Source: Proteles cristata cristata (taxonomy: Eukaryota; Chordata; Mammalia; Carnivora; Hyaenidae). Taken from it: DNA of 64,000 bases. Positions 1 through 11,101 of this stretch are shown here, piece after piece. Each line of letters starts with the position of its first letter. Position 1 is the first letter of the stretch. The notes beneath the pieces were generated by a model. That model saw only the letters and a program-made list of their open reading frames with translations. It was not told where the DNA came from and searched no databases. The stretch covers positions 186,001-250,000 of the forward strand of contig JAESUZ010000338.1 of NCBI GenBank assembly GCA_017311185.1, given 5' to 3'. Both the position numbers and the translations under genes were made by a program.

Positions 1-1239
1 GTTAGGGAATCTGGCTTCTAATTTTGTCTCTACCACTCTTTTATCCAGCAACCTAGGCACATCCCTTACCTTTTCACATCAAGAGTTGGTCATTTGTGAC
101 CTTATGATGATCATGTGAGCCTCTCAGGTTCCTACGTAGCTCAAATAAGACTGCTATACGAAAGTGCTTTAAAAACTGTTCATCACAACTTAGTGGTATT
201 TTGAATGATTTTGTTGGATAAAGCTATGCAATAAAATACTGTTGATACTTGAAATAAAAGAGGAAAGATGCACAAAACAAGAAAAAGTATTGCCAGTAAC
301 AGTGAGAGTCAGATAACTATTTGTGAAGCAGGTATCCCTACTCTTGTTAATACATAGTAGGCAGGTAATTAAACTGTCTGGGGTTTTTTACATTTTAGAG
401 GTAAATGTAAAACAATAGCTAAACATCTTTTTAAGAATGGAGAAAAGAACAACCCATTTTCCCCTTCCACGAGCAGCCTGAGGAAACCACAGTAATAACA
501 GCTGGATGTGTAACATCGACTCTAGCTGAAGAGTATGGATACCTCATTTCAAAGCTCAGAAGGGAAATCATAAGCTGTATCAAGCCTTGTGTTTTGTATC
601 AATCTGCATCATGAACCTCTCCAAACTTCTCCAGGAACACTATTAGTTTCAGGGTGGCTAGTTCCCAACTTATGCCTTATCATAAACCAATTCCCTCATG
701 CCACCCATAGTTGCCCCCCAAAAAAGGGTGCATTTTTAAAGTTATGACCCTCAATAATTTATGAACCTGGCAGAATGATGTCAAAGCCATTTGAATTCCC
801 AGAAGAAATACGCACTAGAAATGGCGTGAATTGAAATTGATCCAAGGGGTTATTAAAATGGATGTGTGTTGCTGTTTGTCTCCTAGGTAATAAATGATGC
901 TGTTCAAGCAAGCGGTAATACAAAATATTAGAAGGATCTGAGATAGTAACTTGAGATCATTCTTCTTGGAAGCCACTCATTTTAAGAGGCAAGTGATAGT
1001 TACTGTCTAGAGGTAGTAATAAGAAAGCATGGTATACCCTGGATTACGTCTATCGTTTGGTCAACTACCATCTTTAGGACATGCACAAATGTGAAAAGTA
1101 AACACAATCTGTATTGTCCTCATTTAAATGTCAGCCAGTAGAGCTGGTCTCACATGTGATAACAAAAGATTTCTTCATTTACTGAGTGAATTTTTTTCTG
1201 CTGAGAAGTCTAATAATCTTGCTCTTGTAGCTAAGATTT
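1..1239. other. unassigned non-coding sequence
   Basis: AT-rich unique-looking sequence. I see no recognisable repeat, no long open frame and no splice-flanked coding block. It may hold very old repeats too decayed to recognise by eye. Confidence 0.5.
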
Positions 1240-1410
1240 TTAAAAAATTAATCATTTACAATTATTGTTACTGTTCTTATTGATATGTAAAAATTGCACA
1301 CTTTTAATGTATATAATTTGGTGAGTTAGGACATGTGCATCAACACATGAAACCATTATCATGATAAAGCTGTTCCAAAAAAAAAAAAAATAAATAAAAT
1401 AAAATAAAAA
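1240..1410. repeat. possible old LINE-derived fragment with A-rich end
   Basis: The stretch with ATTGCACACTTTTAATGTAT, followed by a cluster about hexamer-spaced ACATG words and 'GAAACCATTATCATGATAAA', resembles a motif common in decayed mammalian L1 3' regions. It ends in a pure A run at 1377-1390 continuing as AAATAAAATAAAATA. Family assignment is from memory and weak; an unrelated A-rich locus is possible. Confidence 0.35.
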
Positions 1411-1760
1411 TACGTGTATTTTTTTAAAGTAAGGTGTGGACTATTTCAGGAGCAAGATGTCAATAATGCTAAAAAACAAACAAAAAAATATTGGCCATGA
1501 CTGGTGGAGAATATATAGCTGTAGCCACTGAGATGGGCCAAGACCAGGCCCCCAATATAAACAATATTTCCAATGCCTGAAAGCATGAAAAATCCCTATG
1601 TTATGTGTGTCCCTTGGTTAGGCTAGTTTTAAGAAGACTCTGTCCTTCAGCTGTTTGGAAAGCTTTGAGCTTTGGGGTACAGGATGCATGTGGAAGAGCT
1701 CTAAATGAGAACAAAAGTTGCCAGTTAGTTCCACGTAAGATAACAGTTAAGAACCATATG

Positions 1761-2579
1761 CCTTCACTTCTCCAAAGAGGACATCCAGATGGCCAACAGA
1801 CACATGAAACGATGCTCAGCATCGCTCCTCATCAGGGAAATACAAATCAAAACCACACTGAGATACCACCTCACGCCAGTCAGAGTGGCTAAAATGAGCC
1901 AATCAGAGAACTCTAGATGCTGGCGAGGATGTGGAGAAACGGGCACCCTCCTACACTGTTGGTGGGAATGTAAACTGGTACAGTCCCTCCGGAAAGCAGT
2001 GTGGAGGTTCCTCAGGAAATTAACAATAGAACTCCCCTAGGACCTAGCAATAGCACTGCTAGGAATTTACCCAAGGGATACAGAAATGCTGAGGCATAGG
2101 AGCACATGTACCCCAATGTTCATAGCAGCACTCTCCACAATAGCTAAAACCTGGAAAGAGCCTAAGTGTCCATCAACAGATGAATGGATCAAGAAGATGT
2201 GGTTTATCTATACCATGAAATATTACATGGCAATGAGAAAGAATGAAATCTGGCCATGTGTAGCAACATGGATGGACCTTGAGGGTGTTATGCTGAGCGA
2301 AATAAGTCAGGCAGAGAAGGACAAATATCATATGTGTGCACGTATAGGAGGATTAGGAGGAACTTAACAGAGGACCAAGGGGGAGAAGAAGGGTGGAAAT
2401 GGTGGGGGAAAGGGAGAGAGGCAAACCATGAGAGACTCTTGAATGCTGACAAAAACTGAGGACTGATGGATGTGTGGGGGGGATGGGCATAGAGGAGGAC
2501 ACTTATGGGGATGAGCACTGAGTGTTATGTGGAAACTAATTTGACAATAAACTATTTGTAAAAAAAAAAAAGAAAAAAA
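1761..2579 (+). mobile_element. 5'-truncated feline-type L1 (3' end, 819 bp)
   Basis: This is the last part of L1 ORF2 plus 3' UTR and A-rich tail. It aligns by eye over its whole length with 41765-42573 of the near-full-length L1 further right. The ORF2 frame is open to the normal terminal residues (ARIGGLGGT, stop at 2365-2367) except for one nonsense codon, TAG at 2038-2040, where the longer copy reads TAT. The Cys-rich block [16 protein letters not shown] is present. The insertion is bounded by a 12-bp target duplication with one mismatch (AAGAACCATATG at 1749-1760; AAGAATCATATG at 2580-2591). Truncation at the 5' end is the usual outcome of target-primed reverse transcription. It is a dead copy. 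Confidence 0.93.
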
Positions 2580-2591
2580 AAGAATCATATG

Positions 2592-3085
2592 TCTGTGATC
2601 TAGCTCTCAACATCAAAAGGAAATCTAAAGTCTGGCCTGGAGAGGCTCAGAACACATATCTGACCTCTGCCCTACAGAATTTGCTCACCAAACATCTAGG
2701 GGTCAGAAAGCCTATGAACCACTTCAGGGAATTGGTTCCAAAGGAAGTCTTGTTCAACAAAAAGTTATATTGATTTTTGAGCCATATTATATTTTTTATG
2801 GAACAAATAAACTGATTTGTGTTACCTAGAGTGATATACCTGGAGCTATGAGGCTCCTTGTTTTCTGCCAACCTAAAATTGGTACTCAAATCTTAAGGTG
2901 AAAGGAAGTCCTCCAATAATAGTATCATAAACATCAAGGACCAGGGGTATAACCCCCTAAATAACTAATTCTTCCAACATACTTTTTCCATTCTCCCCAG
3001 AATTTCTGTACACACAGGGGGTCTTCTTTCAAAGGCATGTGTATGAGGGCTTTCTTTCAAGGAAAGATAAACTATACATTTCATT
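2592..3085. other. unassigned non-coding sequence
   Basis: Unique-looking sequence between a truncated L1 and a SINE. The short open frame on the minus strand (2647-2889) has no recognisable domain and no supporting signals. Confidence 0.5.
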
Positions 3086-3102
3086 AGAATAGGATCACAC
3101 TT

Positions 3103-3345
3103 GGGGTGCCTAGGTGGCTCAGTCAGTTAAGTGTTCAACTCTTGATTTCAGGCTCAGGTCATGATCTCCCAGTTCACAACTTTGAGCCCCACATTGGCCT
3201 CTGCACTGACAATGCAGAGCATGCTTGGGATTCTCTGTCTCCCTGTCTCTCTGCCTTCCCCTACTTCTCTCTCTCTCTCTCTCTCTCAAAAAAAAAAAAA
3301 AAAAAAAACAACCTAAATAAACATTTAAAACATTAAAATAAAAAA
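3103..3345 (+). mobile_element. CAN-SINE (tRNA-derived), older 'GCTTGGGATTCT' type
   Basis: A full-length SINE: tRNA-like head (GGGTGCCTAGGTGGCTCAGT), CT-rich middle, long A run and an AAATAAACATTTAAAA-like tail. It is flanked by a perfect 17-bp target duplication, AGAATAGGATCACACTT, at 3086-3102 and 3346-3362. The body has GCATGCTTGGGATTCTCTGT instead of the GCCTGGAGCCTGCTTC block of most copies here, so it belongs to another subfamily. Short ORFs across it are not genes. Confidence 0.95.
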
Positions 3346-3362
3346 AGAATAGGATCACACTT

Positions 3363-3929
3363 TCAAATATTAGGATGACAACTGATTAGAAGACTTTATT
3401 GAATCCCTACCAGTGAAAGACAGTATGTTCAGAAAAACTATAGTTTAATCTCCTAAGTACTGTTTTTTAAAGATACAGATAGGTAGATTTAAAAAAAAAA
3501 CCCAAAGAATCTCACCAAGAAACATCAAATAGGACAAAATTCATATCTGTTAAGTCTCTTCCAGTCTTTGCAAGTGACCCCAACCACAACATCCTGTGGT
3601 CAAGCAGAAGTCTGTGGCCAAATTGTCCCCCTGCACAGCTCTCACTTTCCTGTCCTTTGGCCTTCCTTCAACTCCTTACTTTGTATTTAAACAAACTCCT
3701 TACTTTATATTTAAATGTCACTCTGCCAAAACACATTTTTCAAATCACCAGAAGAAGACCCATTAAAAGGCATCCTTTTCCACTTTCAAGGTTTTTTGAA
3801 ACTTCCTCATCTTACTTTGCCATTGCCAGTTTTCTCTTGCCATCACTGTTATACTCAAGCAGCACTTCCATCAACGTCAACAAGTACGTGGCACATGATT
3901 CACAACATGGCTACGAGCTGGCAGAACAA
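3363..3929. other. unassigned non-coding sequence
   Basis: No recognisable repeat or gene. A 100-codon plus-strand frame (3657-3959) has no family resemblance, a near-duplicated 'ACTCCTTACTTTRTATTTAA' pair near its start, and runs into the MLT1-like LTR, so it is treated as chance. Confidence 0.45.
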
Positions 3930-4328
3930 CTCTCCCTCCTAAAAATGTCCGTGTGCTAATCCCCAGAACCCTTGAAAATACAAAGGGAATTAGCTAATAC
4001 GGTAAGATTAGGAATTTTAGAATGGAGTAGCCTGGATTATCCAGGTGGATCAAATCTATTCAAAGGAGCCTTTGAAAGCTGAGAACCCTTCTCGGTTGTA
4101 CTCAGAAGATGAGGTAGAAGACAAGGCAGGGAGAAATATGAAGCATTAGAGAGATTCAGCCCACCATTGCTGGCTCTGAGGACAGAAGAAGGGGACCACA
4201 AACTAAGGAACATGGGCAGCTTCTAGAGGCTGAGAATCACCACCCCTGGCCAGCAGCCAGCAAAAAGATGACTGTGTTGTTTTAAACTGTTAAGATTGTG
4301 GTAATTTAACAATAGAAAATTAATACAG
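3930..4328 (+). repeat. MLT1-like LTR (ancient MaLR)
   Basis: Landmarks of mammalian MLT1 LTRs appear in order: 'GTGCTAATCCCCAGAACC', 'CTGGATTATCCAGGTGGATC', 'GGGCAGCTTCTAGAGGCTGAG', 'TGTTGTTTTAAACTGTTAAG' and the terminal 'CAATAGAAAATTAATACA'. Divergence is high, as expected for a pre-carnivore element. No internal retroviral region is adjacent, so it is probably a solo or fragmentary LTR. Ends are approximate. Confidence 0.75.
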
Positions 4329-4568
4329 TAGCATTTCTTTATGTAACAGGTATAATAAATTGATTTTCTTTAATATTTACTGTAGGCTTTTGCCTGGCCC
4401 TTTGTGAATTATTTTCATAACACTAGAATTTGACTGGCTTATTATTTTACCATTTTATTACTTTTCATGTTTCACTATTATTTGATATTTTAAAATTAAG
4501 ATTTATAATCTCTTCTATAACTGGATTTAGAAATCCATCTTATCAACTGATCAGGAAAAGAAGTTCTC
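4329..4568. other. unassigned AT-rich sequence
   Basis: No recognisable feature between the MLT1-like LTR and the next SINE. Confidence 0.4.
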
Positions 4569-4584
4569 AGAAAAATCATAATTC

Positions 4585-4802
4585 GGGGCACCTGGGTGGC
4601 TCAGTCGGTTAGGCGTCCGACTTCGGCTCAGGTCATGATCTCACGGTTCGTGGGTTGGAGCCTCGTGTCTGGCTCTGTGTTGACAGCTCAGAGCCTGGAG
4701 CCTGTTTCAGATTCTGTGTCTTCCTCTCTCTCTGACCCTCCCCCGCTTGTGCTCTCTCTCTGTCTCAAAAGTAAATAAATGTTAAAAATTTTAAAAAAAA
4801 AG
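4585..4802 (+). mobile_element. CAN-SINE, feline type
   Basis: Full-length copy with GGGGCACCTGGGTGGCTCAG head, tRNA-like box A (TGGCTCAGTCGG), GAGCCTGGAGCCTGTTTCAG body, CT-rich tract and AAATAAATG tail. A perfect 16-bp target duplication, AGAAAAATCATAATTC, lies at 4569-4584 and 4803-4818. Low divergence suggests a fairly recent insertion. Confidence 0.95.
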
Positions 4803-4860
4803 AGAAAAATCATAATTCTCCATCTCCAAATTCTTTAGCTATTTTTTTTAGTGGTTAATA

Positions 4861-5440
4861 ATTTTTATTTCTTTTTCTTTCATAGTTTATTGTCAAGTTG
4901 GTTTCCATATAACACCCAGTGCTCATCCCAACAAGTGCCCTCCTCCATGCCCATCACCCCCTTCCCCTCTCCTCCACTCCCATCAGCCCTCAGTTTGTTC
5001 TCAGTATTTAAGAGTCTCTTATGGTTTGCCTCCCTCCCTCTCCCCAACTATTTTTCCCCCTTCTCCTCCCCCATGGTCCTCTGGTCCTCTCGTAAGTTTC
5101 TCCTGATCCACTTATAAGTGAAAACATATGGTATCTGTCTTTCTCTGCCTGACTTTTTTCGCTCAGCATAACACCTTCAATTTCCATCCATGTTGCTACA
5201 AATGGCCAGATTTCAGTCCTTCTCATTGCCATGTAGTATTCCATTGTATAGATAAACCATATCTTCTTGGTCCATTCGTCTGTTGATGGACACTTAAGCT
5301 GTTTCCATGATTTGGCTATTGTTGAGAGTGCTGCTATGAACATTGGGGTACATGTGTCCCTGTGCATCAGCACTCCTGTATCCCTTGGGTAAATTCCTAG
5401 CAGTGCTATTGCTGGGTCATAGGGGAGTTCAATTGTTAAT
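4861..5440 (-). mobile_element. 5'-truncated feline L1, reverse orientation
   Basis: On the minus strand this gives the C-terminal part of ORF2, a G-rich 3' UTR and the end CTTGACAATAAACTA followed by an A-rich tail (a T-rich stretch on the given strand near 4861-4883). ORF2 is open from about 5373 down past the usual stop region, and ends in the 'MFSLISGSGET' version rather than the 'ARIGGLGGT' version of the 36.6-42.6 kb element. It therefore belongs to the other L1 3' lineage. The left boundary within the T-rich stretch is approximate and I could not fix a clear target duplication. Confidence 0.88.
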
Positions 5441-5886
5441 CTGCTGTTTTATCTGTTTAAATATAATACTAAGTTCTAGTGATGCCAAGAGGATTTGGTT
5501 GCTTAAATATGGAAGAATCAAATTTCAGGATGTGGAAGTTTTAAATTCTTCCAAGTAGGATAGCCCTAGGGGCCATATCAGCAATGTTTGGAGAGACTCA
5601 GTGCTAAGGAAATATAATAAACAGTTTCATTCAGTCGCTAAATCTGTGTCAAGAATATACATTCACACTCACTCTCACAAATGGAATTTGCTTAAAAATA
5701 AAATCTCTCAAATTGGATGACTAATCTTACCATTTTCCAAGCCCTAGATTATTCAGAAATAATCATGTAATTTTTCTTGAAACATTCTTTATCAGTTTTG
5801 TTACTTTGACTTTTCTTTTGAACCAGTTGTGATATACTACTAGTTCTCTCATTAACAAATGAGTTAAATAATAAATTTGACATGTG
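5441..5886. other. unassigned non-coding sequence
   Basis: No recognisable repeat or coding signal. Confidence 0.4.
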
Positions 5887-6570
5887 TATTAGTTAGGGTT
5901 CCAGAGAAACAGAACCGATAAGGAATGGATGCGTAGACAGATAGATAGATGATAGAGTATATTTGGTTTGTTAAATTTTGATTATATGTATATATACATA
6001 TCAAAATACATATATATCAAAAAATATATATATACTACATATATGATATAGTTCATATATATAAAGAATATTTCTAAATATTTTATATATGCATATAATC
6101 TATGTTTATATAGAGATAGAAATAGATAGAGGTGGAGATAAAGATAGAGAAAATAGATATTGAGAAAGAGATGTTAGATAAAGATGGACATAGAGAGGCA
6201 GTGGCCCATATGACTATGGACTCTAACAAGTCCAAAATCTGCAGGGTGGGCCAGCAGGTTGAAGACCCAAGGAAGAGGTCATTCTGTAGCTTAAGGCCAA
6301 AGGCTATTTGCTGGCCCACTTCTCCAGAACTGCCTCTTGCTCCAGGGAAGTCAATCTTTTTTCTACTAAGGTCTTCAACTGATTGGATCAACTGACTGGA
6401 TGAAACCTACCCATAGTGTGAAGAGTAATATGCTGTCCTCAAAGTCTACTGATTTAAATATTAATCTCATCTAAAAAATAGTTTAACAGAAACATCTAGA
6501 ATAATATTTGACCAAATATCTGGGTCCTGTGGTTTAACCAAATTGACACAGAAATTTAACCATCACATTT
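5887..6570 (-). repeat. ancient L1-type 3' end (reverse), with internal AT/TAGA-rich tract
   Basis: Read on the minus strand it starts with TGTGATGGTTAAATTTCTGT and ends with GGTTCTGTTTCTCTGGAACC-like sequence, both well-known ends of an old mammalian interspersed repeat, probably an L1M-group 3' UTR. Middle landmarks include 'CAGGTTGAAGACCCAAGG' and 'CTGATTGGATCAACTGACTG' on the given strand. The low-complexity part (5936-6180: TAGA repeats, TATATA tracts) sits where such copies normally carry an A/T-rich expansion. The family name is from memory and uncertain; the short ORFs at 6083-6395 are inside it and are not genes. Confidence 0.6.
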
Positions 6571-6987
6571 GTTCACATTATATTTGAATGAGAGTCATGA
6601 TTTGCCTCTATAAAAAAAAATAATAATAACCTTTAACAACTGGCAGGGCTTGGAGATCAAGTTACGCTGGGTCTCTTTCACTTCCAAAGGCATCACTGCA
6701 CTCCTCCAAAGTCAACCAGTTCCCATTCACCAGAGGGGAAGCCCCTGATCATTCACCACTAAGTAAAGTATCATTTTAGGGAGTCACGTCAGTGATGTTC
6801 ACATATGTAGGGTCACCTCTGGTAAATATTCTCATAGTACCTGTTCTGAAATAGCTTTTAAAAAATTAAGTCAACATCACTCAAAATATTGATTGAACAT
6901 TTACTGCAATCATGTCATTATAGAAGATATAAAGAAGGAAATACCTGAAAGAGCTTAAAATACAGTTGAGACAATATACAAAACATC
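6571..6987. other. unassigned non-coding sequence
   Basis: No gene or clear repeat. The part near 6890-6985 vaguely resembles old mammalian-wide repeats (ATTGAACATTTACTGCAATC), but not enough to call. Confidence 0.4.
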
Positions 6988-7005
6988 TGTTCAACATATA
7001 TTCTT

Positions 7006-7210
7006 TTTTTTTAATTTATTTATTTCTAAGAGAGAGAGAGAGAGAGAGACAGCATGAGCAGGAGAGGTTCAGAGGGAGAGGGAGACACAGAATCGGAAAC
7101 AGGCTCCAGGCTCTGAGCCGGCTGTCAGCGAGGCTCGAACCCACGAACCATGAGATTGTGACCTGAGCCGAAGTCGGCCACTTAACCAACTGAGTCACCC
7201 AGGCGCCCCA
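7006..7210 (-). mobile_element. CAN-SINE, reverse orientation
   Basis: Minus-strand SINE: head GGGGCGCCTGGGTGACTCAG at the right end (7210), GA-rich middle at 7028-7085 and T-rich tail at the left. An 18-bp perfect target duplication, TGTTCAACATATATTCTT, lies at 6988-7005 and 7211-7228. The body is the common GAGCCTGGAGCCTGTTTCC type. Confidence 0.95.
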
Positions 7211-7228
7211 TGTTCAACATATATTCTT

Positions 7229-9040
7229 AAGAAGAGGTCAAGTCCAGATAGTAGGTACAGGTCCACTCTAGCTATATTACTAGTCTAAAGAAAAAGCAGT
7301 AAGATGCATAGAGGATAGTGTTAAAATGTGACAGACAATGTTATCTCTATTTTCAGGATCATATTAAAGATGGTGAAGCTAAACCCAACACAAACGAGAT
7401 AAGCCATGAGGTCCTGCCTGTCCACTTGTACAGCACCTGAAACATTACCAGTCCTCATCCATAACTTCTCTCCAGCACTTTTTAACAACCCAGTTCACCA
7501 GGAAAACAATTTGTCATCTTTTCAAACACCTACATAAGGATACATTCCAATTTCTCTAGAGATATCAATGTCAGTAACTCATTTGCGAGGTCCTCCCTTA
7601 TCAATTCAGTCATGTGTACTTTGGAACTGACTAATAGGAACACTCTTACTCAGTAAACATAGATATCTTAGCTGATTGGCAACCAGGAAAAGGTGTTGTA
7701 AATGATAAACTCTGCACAGATATAGTTCAGTTTCCCTTTAATACAATAGTTTAGGTATTGGCTGAAGAAAATATCTAAAGTTTAAAAAGAGTTAATTATT
7801 TAAAGTGATGGTTGAATCTTATTTTATTAATATCATTTGGAAATGATTCATTCCTTTACATTCACTTGGCTCCATGAAAGTTGTGAATCAATCAGCACTC
7901 TTTTGTCATTTTAAGCATAAAACAAAATAAAGTGGTATCCAAAATTACCACTTCTTGCCATCTCCAGACCTTGTCTTGCTCCCAACTTTCCTTCCTTACT
8001 TGTCTCTGTCCTTGATGTTTCAGTATTACTTATTTTGGAGGGGGAAAGGGATATAGTTGTCTGGTGGGGATGAGAGGGGGAATTTTTTGCTTTTGTTTTG
8101 AGGGGTTTTGTTGTTGTTGTTGTGTCTTTGTTTTAATCATCACCATAACACCTAGTACTCTTTCTTGGTCACGTGGATGAGAAAGATGTTTTCTAAAAGC
8201 TATATATTGCAACTTAATAGCAATCGCAAATCTGGCAAGCAAGATCCAAGAAAAGCTCCAAACTGGGGTGCAGCAAAGAAGGAGCCCCACCAAGTCAATG
8301 CACTCAAATTTGTGCAGTCCCTAACTTAAAAAAAATCCCTAATTTTACAAACAGCCCTAACTTTATCACTCAGGAGCATATTGGAAATTGCAAATATTAA
8401 GGGGTAGGGAAGGCAGCAGGCTGACATGCTGTTTCCAGTGGAGCTTATACTGGAAACAAGAAAACTTACAATGAGCAAACAAAATTGCTCAGCCAGTAGA
8501 GTCTGGGGTCTTTTAAACTGATGAACTATATATATTCAATAACCCTACCCAATTTGGTTTAAAAAAACCACATCACTACCATTTGCCCTCTATTCTTAGA
8601 TCTACATTTTCACTTTTTAGTGTTTCAGAAATTGAAATCAATACTAGAAGTGATGTGTTCCTTTAACATAGTAGTGTTTCTTTCCTTTAATGAAATTTAG
8701 TAGTCCTACAATGTAGAATTAAACAAACAAGGTAAAGAGTATGCATGAAAAAGGTGAATTGGGTTCACTGTCTTCTGGATTGAGAACTTTCAACATTTTA
8801 TAGAGATTTTCATCCCAAATATGGCATTTTTATCTCTTAATTTGACTTAAAGGGGTAATCTAGAAAATTAAGTTATGTGGAGCACAATTCCCCATAGATG
8901 CCTGATAAATAAACAATATAACCTAAGCATAGGGAGCTCCGAAAAAAAGCAGCCAAAGGTTATCACAAACCATTGCTAGTTTTCTTTCTTGTAGGTTTTG
9001 TTTTTTCCCAATTAACTGGTGTTTGACTTTCCTGTGTTTT
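7229..9040. other. unassigned non-coding sequence
   Basis: 1.8 kb without a recognised repeat or gene. It contains a small GTT repeat at about 8106-8122. The 87-codon minus-strand frame 8030-8293 is Gln/Lys/Pro-rich because of that repeat and is not supported as a gene. Confidence 0.45.
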
Positions 9041-9054
9041 TAAAGACCTACCCC

Positions 9055-9172
9055 ATGGGTGCCTGGCTCCATAGGTCAGAAGAGCATGCAACTCTTAGTC
9101 TCAGGGTTGTGAGTTTGAGCCCCACATTGCATACAGAGATAACTTAAACAAATAAAACATTTAAAAAGTGAA
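9055..9172 (+). mobile_element. short tRNA-only CAN-SINE relative
   Basis: Has the tRNA-like head (GGTGCCTGGCTCCATAGGTC), the 'AAGAGCATGCAACTCTTAG' variant of the middle and a B box (GTGAGTTTGAGCCCCAC), but goes straight to an A/T-rich tail without the CT-rich domain. Approximate target duplication TAAAGACCTACCC (9041-9053) and TAAAGACCTGCTC (9173-9185). The same form occurs at 54364-54475. Confidence 0.8.
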
Positions 9173-9185
9173 TAAAGACCTGCTC

Positions 9186-10776
9186 CAGTGAAGTTTAGAG
9201 GCTTCATATGCTTCAAAGTATAATTTTTCAGCTTCCACATTTAAAAAAAAGTACATATCTTTTCATTCTCTCTTGATAAAGAAAAGCTATATGCTTCAGC
9301 AGACAGTGCTTCTTAGCTGTTTGTCTTGCTTTATTTTGGTAACAGTTAACTAACCACATCTTCAAGCTATCCCTCCACAGGTTAAAAAACTAAACTGCCT
9401 TTTAAATATTTATAAATCTTTCTATCTGACTGGCACTGTGATCAATCAATGTTGCACACAAAGATAAAGAATATGCAAGTTCTACTCCCAAGGGGCTCAA
9501 GATGGCACTGACATAAAAACTGAGGTCTTATTAAGGACTGACCATTAATCAATAAATTTCATGTGAAATATATTCCCATTGCCCATCCCAATTTTGATAA
9601 ACTGAAAGACACTTCTAGAGGTCATTCCAATTTCAATAAACTGAAGTACATTCTCAAAGCTCACTCCAATTTCCACAGCTTAAAAATATGCAGAGCAGTG
9701 TAGAACTAATGAATAGCTATTGTCATAACTGCTAACTACATATCAGACAAGGGCTCTCTTTGGCAGAGATGTTCAGTGCACATAAGTGTAATTTAAGCAT
9801 GCACACACATATGTGTGTGTTCTTGCTATCATTCCATGTTTTTTCTCTCTCACTCCTGAAAAGTATATTTGAAGGAAAGTAAGAGTTTTAGGAATAGCCT
9901 TGAGTCCACTCATTAATTTAAGTGAATCATTCAAAAAATATGGTTTTATTATTAATAACAAATTACTTGTGATACCCCACAAGATCCATCCACAGTGGGC
10001 ACTGCCAGAGAATCCAACCTTATATAAATTCTACATATGAAATAAGAATAAGATTTAAACTTGAAAAAGAGTTAGAGAAGGTTAACATTTTCAGGTACAG
10101 GGTACCCTGACTGTATGGTAACCTCCAGGAGTGTAGCTATTATTCATATGAAAATAAGATGCATCTAACCCAGAAATTATCCGTGAATACATGAAAAGAG
10201 AAGCAGATCCCAAACCTACCAAGGTTTGTGTGCTAGGGTTGGCCACTGGCCCTTCTTTCAGCCCTCATTGAAGCTGTCTTCCCTTCCTCAAGTTCACTGT
10301 GCTTCTCACTACCATTTGCCCAGCAGGTACTGGTAGCCAAGTAGGTCTGAACAATGAGGCAAAGAAGAAATGGTGAAACCAACAGTTAATTCAGTCACTG
10401 CTGTACAATTCTCAGGTTTTCTTCCCAACTGTGGGCATCACTCACAGAGACTGGCCCCTCATAACTAACCACAATTTGGCAGGGCCTTCCTTTATCCAGC
10501 ACTCCCTCAAGGGTCTTCTCCGTGGTGAATTGTTTAACTTGACCCAACACTTGAGCCCAAGGCAGCTAAGCCTAAACCCTGTGTGTGACAGAGCTGGACT
10601 CTCCCCAGCCACTGGACGCAGAACCTTGGCCTCTCTGTCTCTGTGCCTTCCATGGAAAGGCTGCTGCAGGCTTCATCTCCTACCCTCCCTTTAGTCACCC
10701 ACAGAAGATACCAATTTACAGTGTTCTTTGCCTCACCGCTGCTATGAAATCCACAATTTGGAATATTAAAATTAAA
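9186..10776. other. unassigned non-coding sequence
   Basis: No gene recognised. The part 10430-10740 is more GC-rich (ORFs on both strands), but there is no domain, splice-site pair or codon pattern I can defend. Three short stretches ending in AAACTGAAAGAC/AAACTGAAGTAC (9590-9680) repeat a 'CATTCCAATTT...AATAAACTGA' theme about every 50 bp and may be a small local duplication. Confidence 0.4.
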
Positions 10777-10874
10777 ATAACACACTTTCCTAATTTCAAG
10801 CTACACTATAAAGCCATAGTAATCAAAACAGTTTGGTACTGTCATAAAAACAGACAAATTGGTCAATGGAACTG
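10777..10874 (+). mobile_element. old L1 ORF2 fragment, part 1
   Basis: Translated, this matches the late ORF2 region that in the 42-kb element reads [18 protein letters not shown] (here [20 protein letters not shown], 18-20 codons from about 10786). It is more diverged than the feline young copies. It is the left end of one old insertion that resumes after each later insertion up to 14312. Confidence 0.85.
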
Positions 10875-10888
10875 AATGCAGAGCTCAG

Positions 10889-11101
10889 GAGGCACCTGGG
10901 TGCCTCAGTTGGTTAAGTGTCTGACTTCAGCTCAGGTCATGATCTCATGGTTTGTGGGATCGAGCCCATGTTGGGCTCTGTGCTGACAGCGCAGAGCCTG
11001 GAGCCTGTCTTCAGATTCTGTGTCTCCCTCTCTCTCTGACCTTCCCCTGATCACGCTGTCTCTATCTCTCTCTCAAAAATAAATAAAACATTAAAAAAAA
11101 T
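10889..11101 (+). mobile_element. CAN-SINE inserted in the old L1
   Basis: Full-length SINE with GGCACCTGGGTGCCTCAGTT head and AAATAAATAAAACATT tail. Target duplication of 14 bp with two mismatches: AATGCAGAGCTCAG (10875-10888) and AATGGAGAGCCCAG (11102-11115). The L1 ORF2 text continues directly across it, so the SINE is younger than the L1. Confidence 0.92.

Noticed and set aside
3657..3959. 100-codon plus-strand ORF
   Set aside because: No family resemblance; it runs into an MLT1-like LTR and overlaps another frame of similar length.
10430..10740. GC-richer block with ORFs on both strands, possible exon or CpG island
   Set aside because: Too few CpGs for an island, frames are mutually overlapping, and there are no splice signals or recognisable product.
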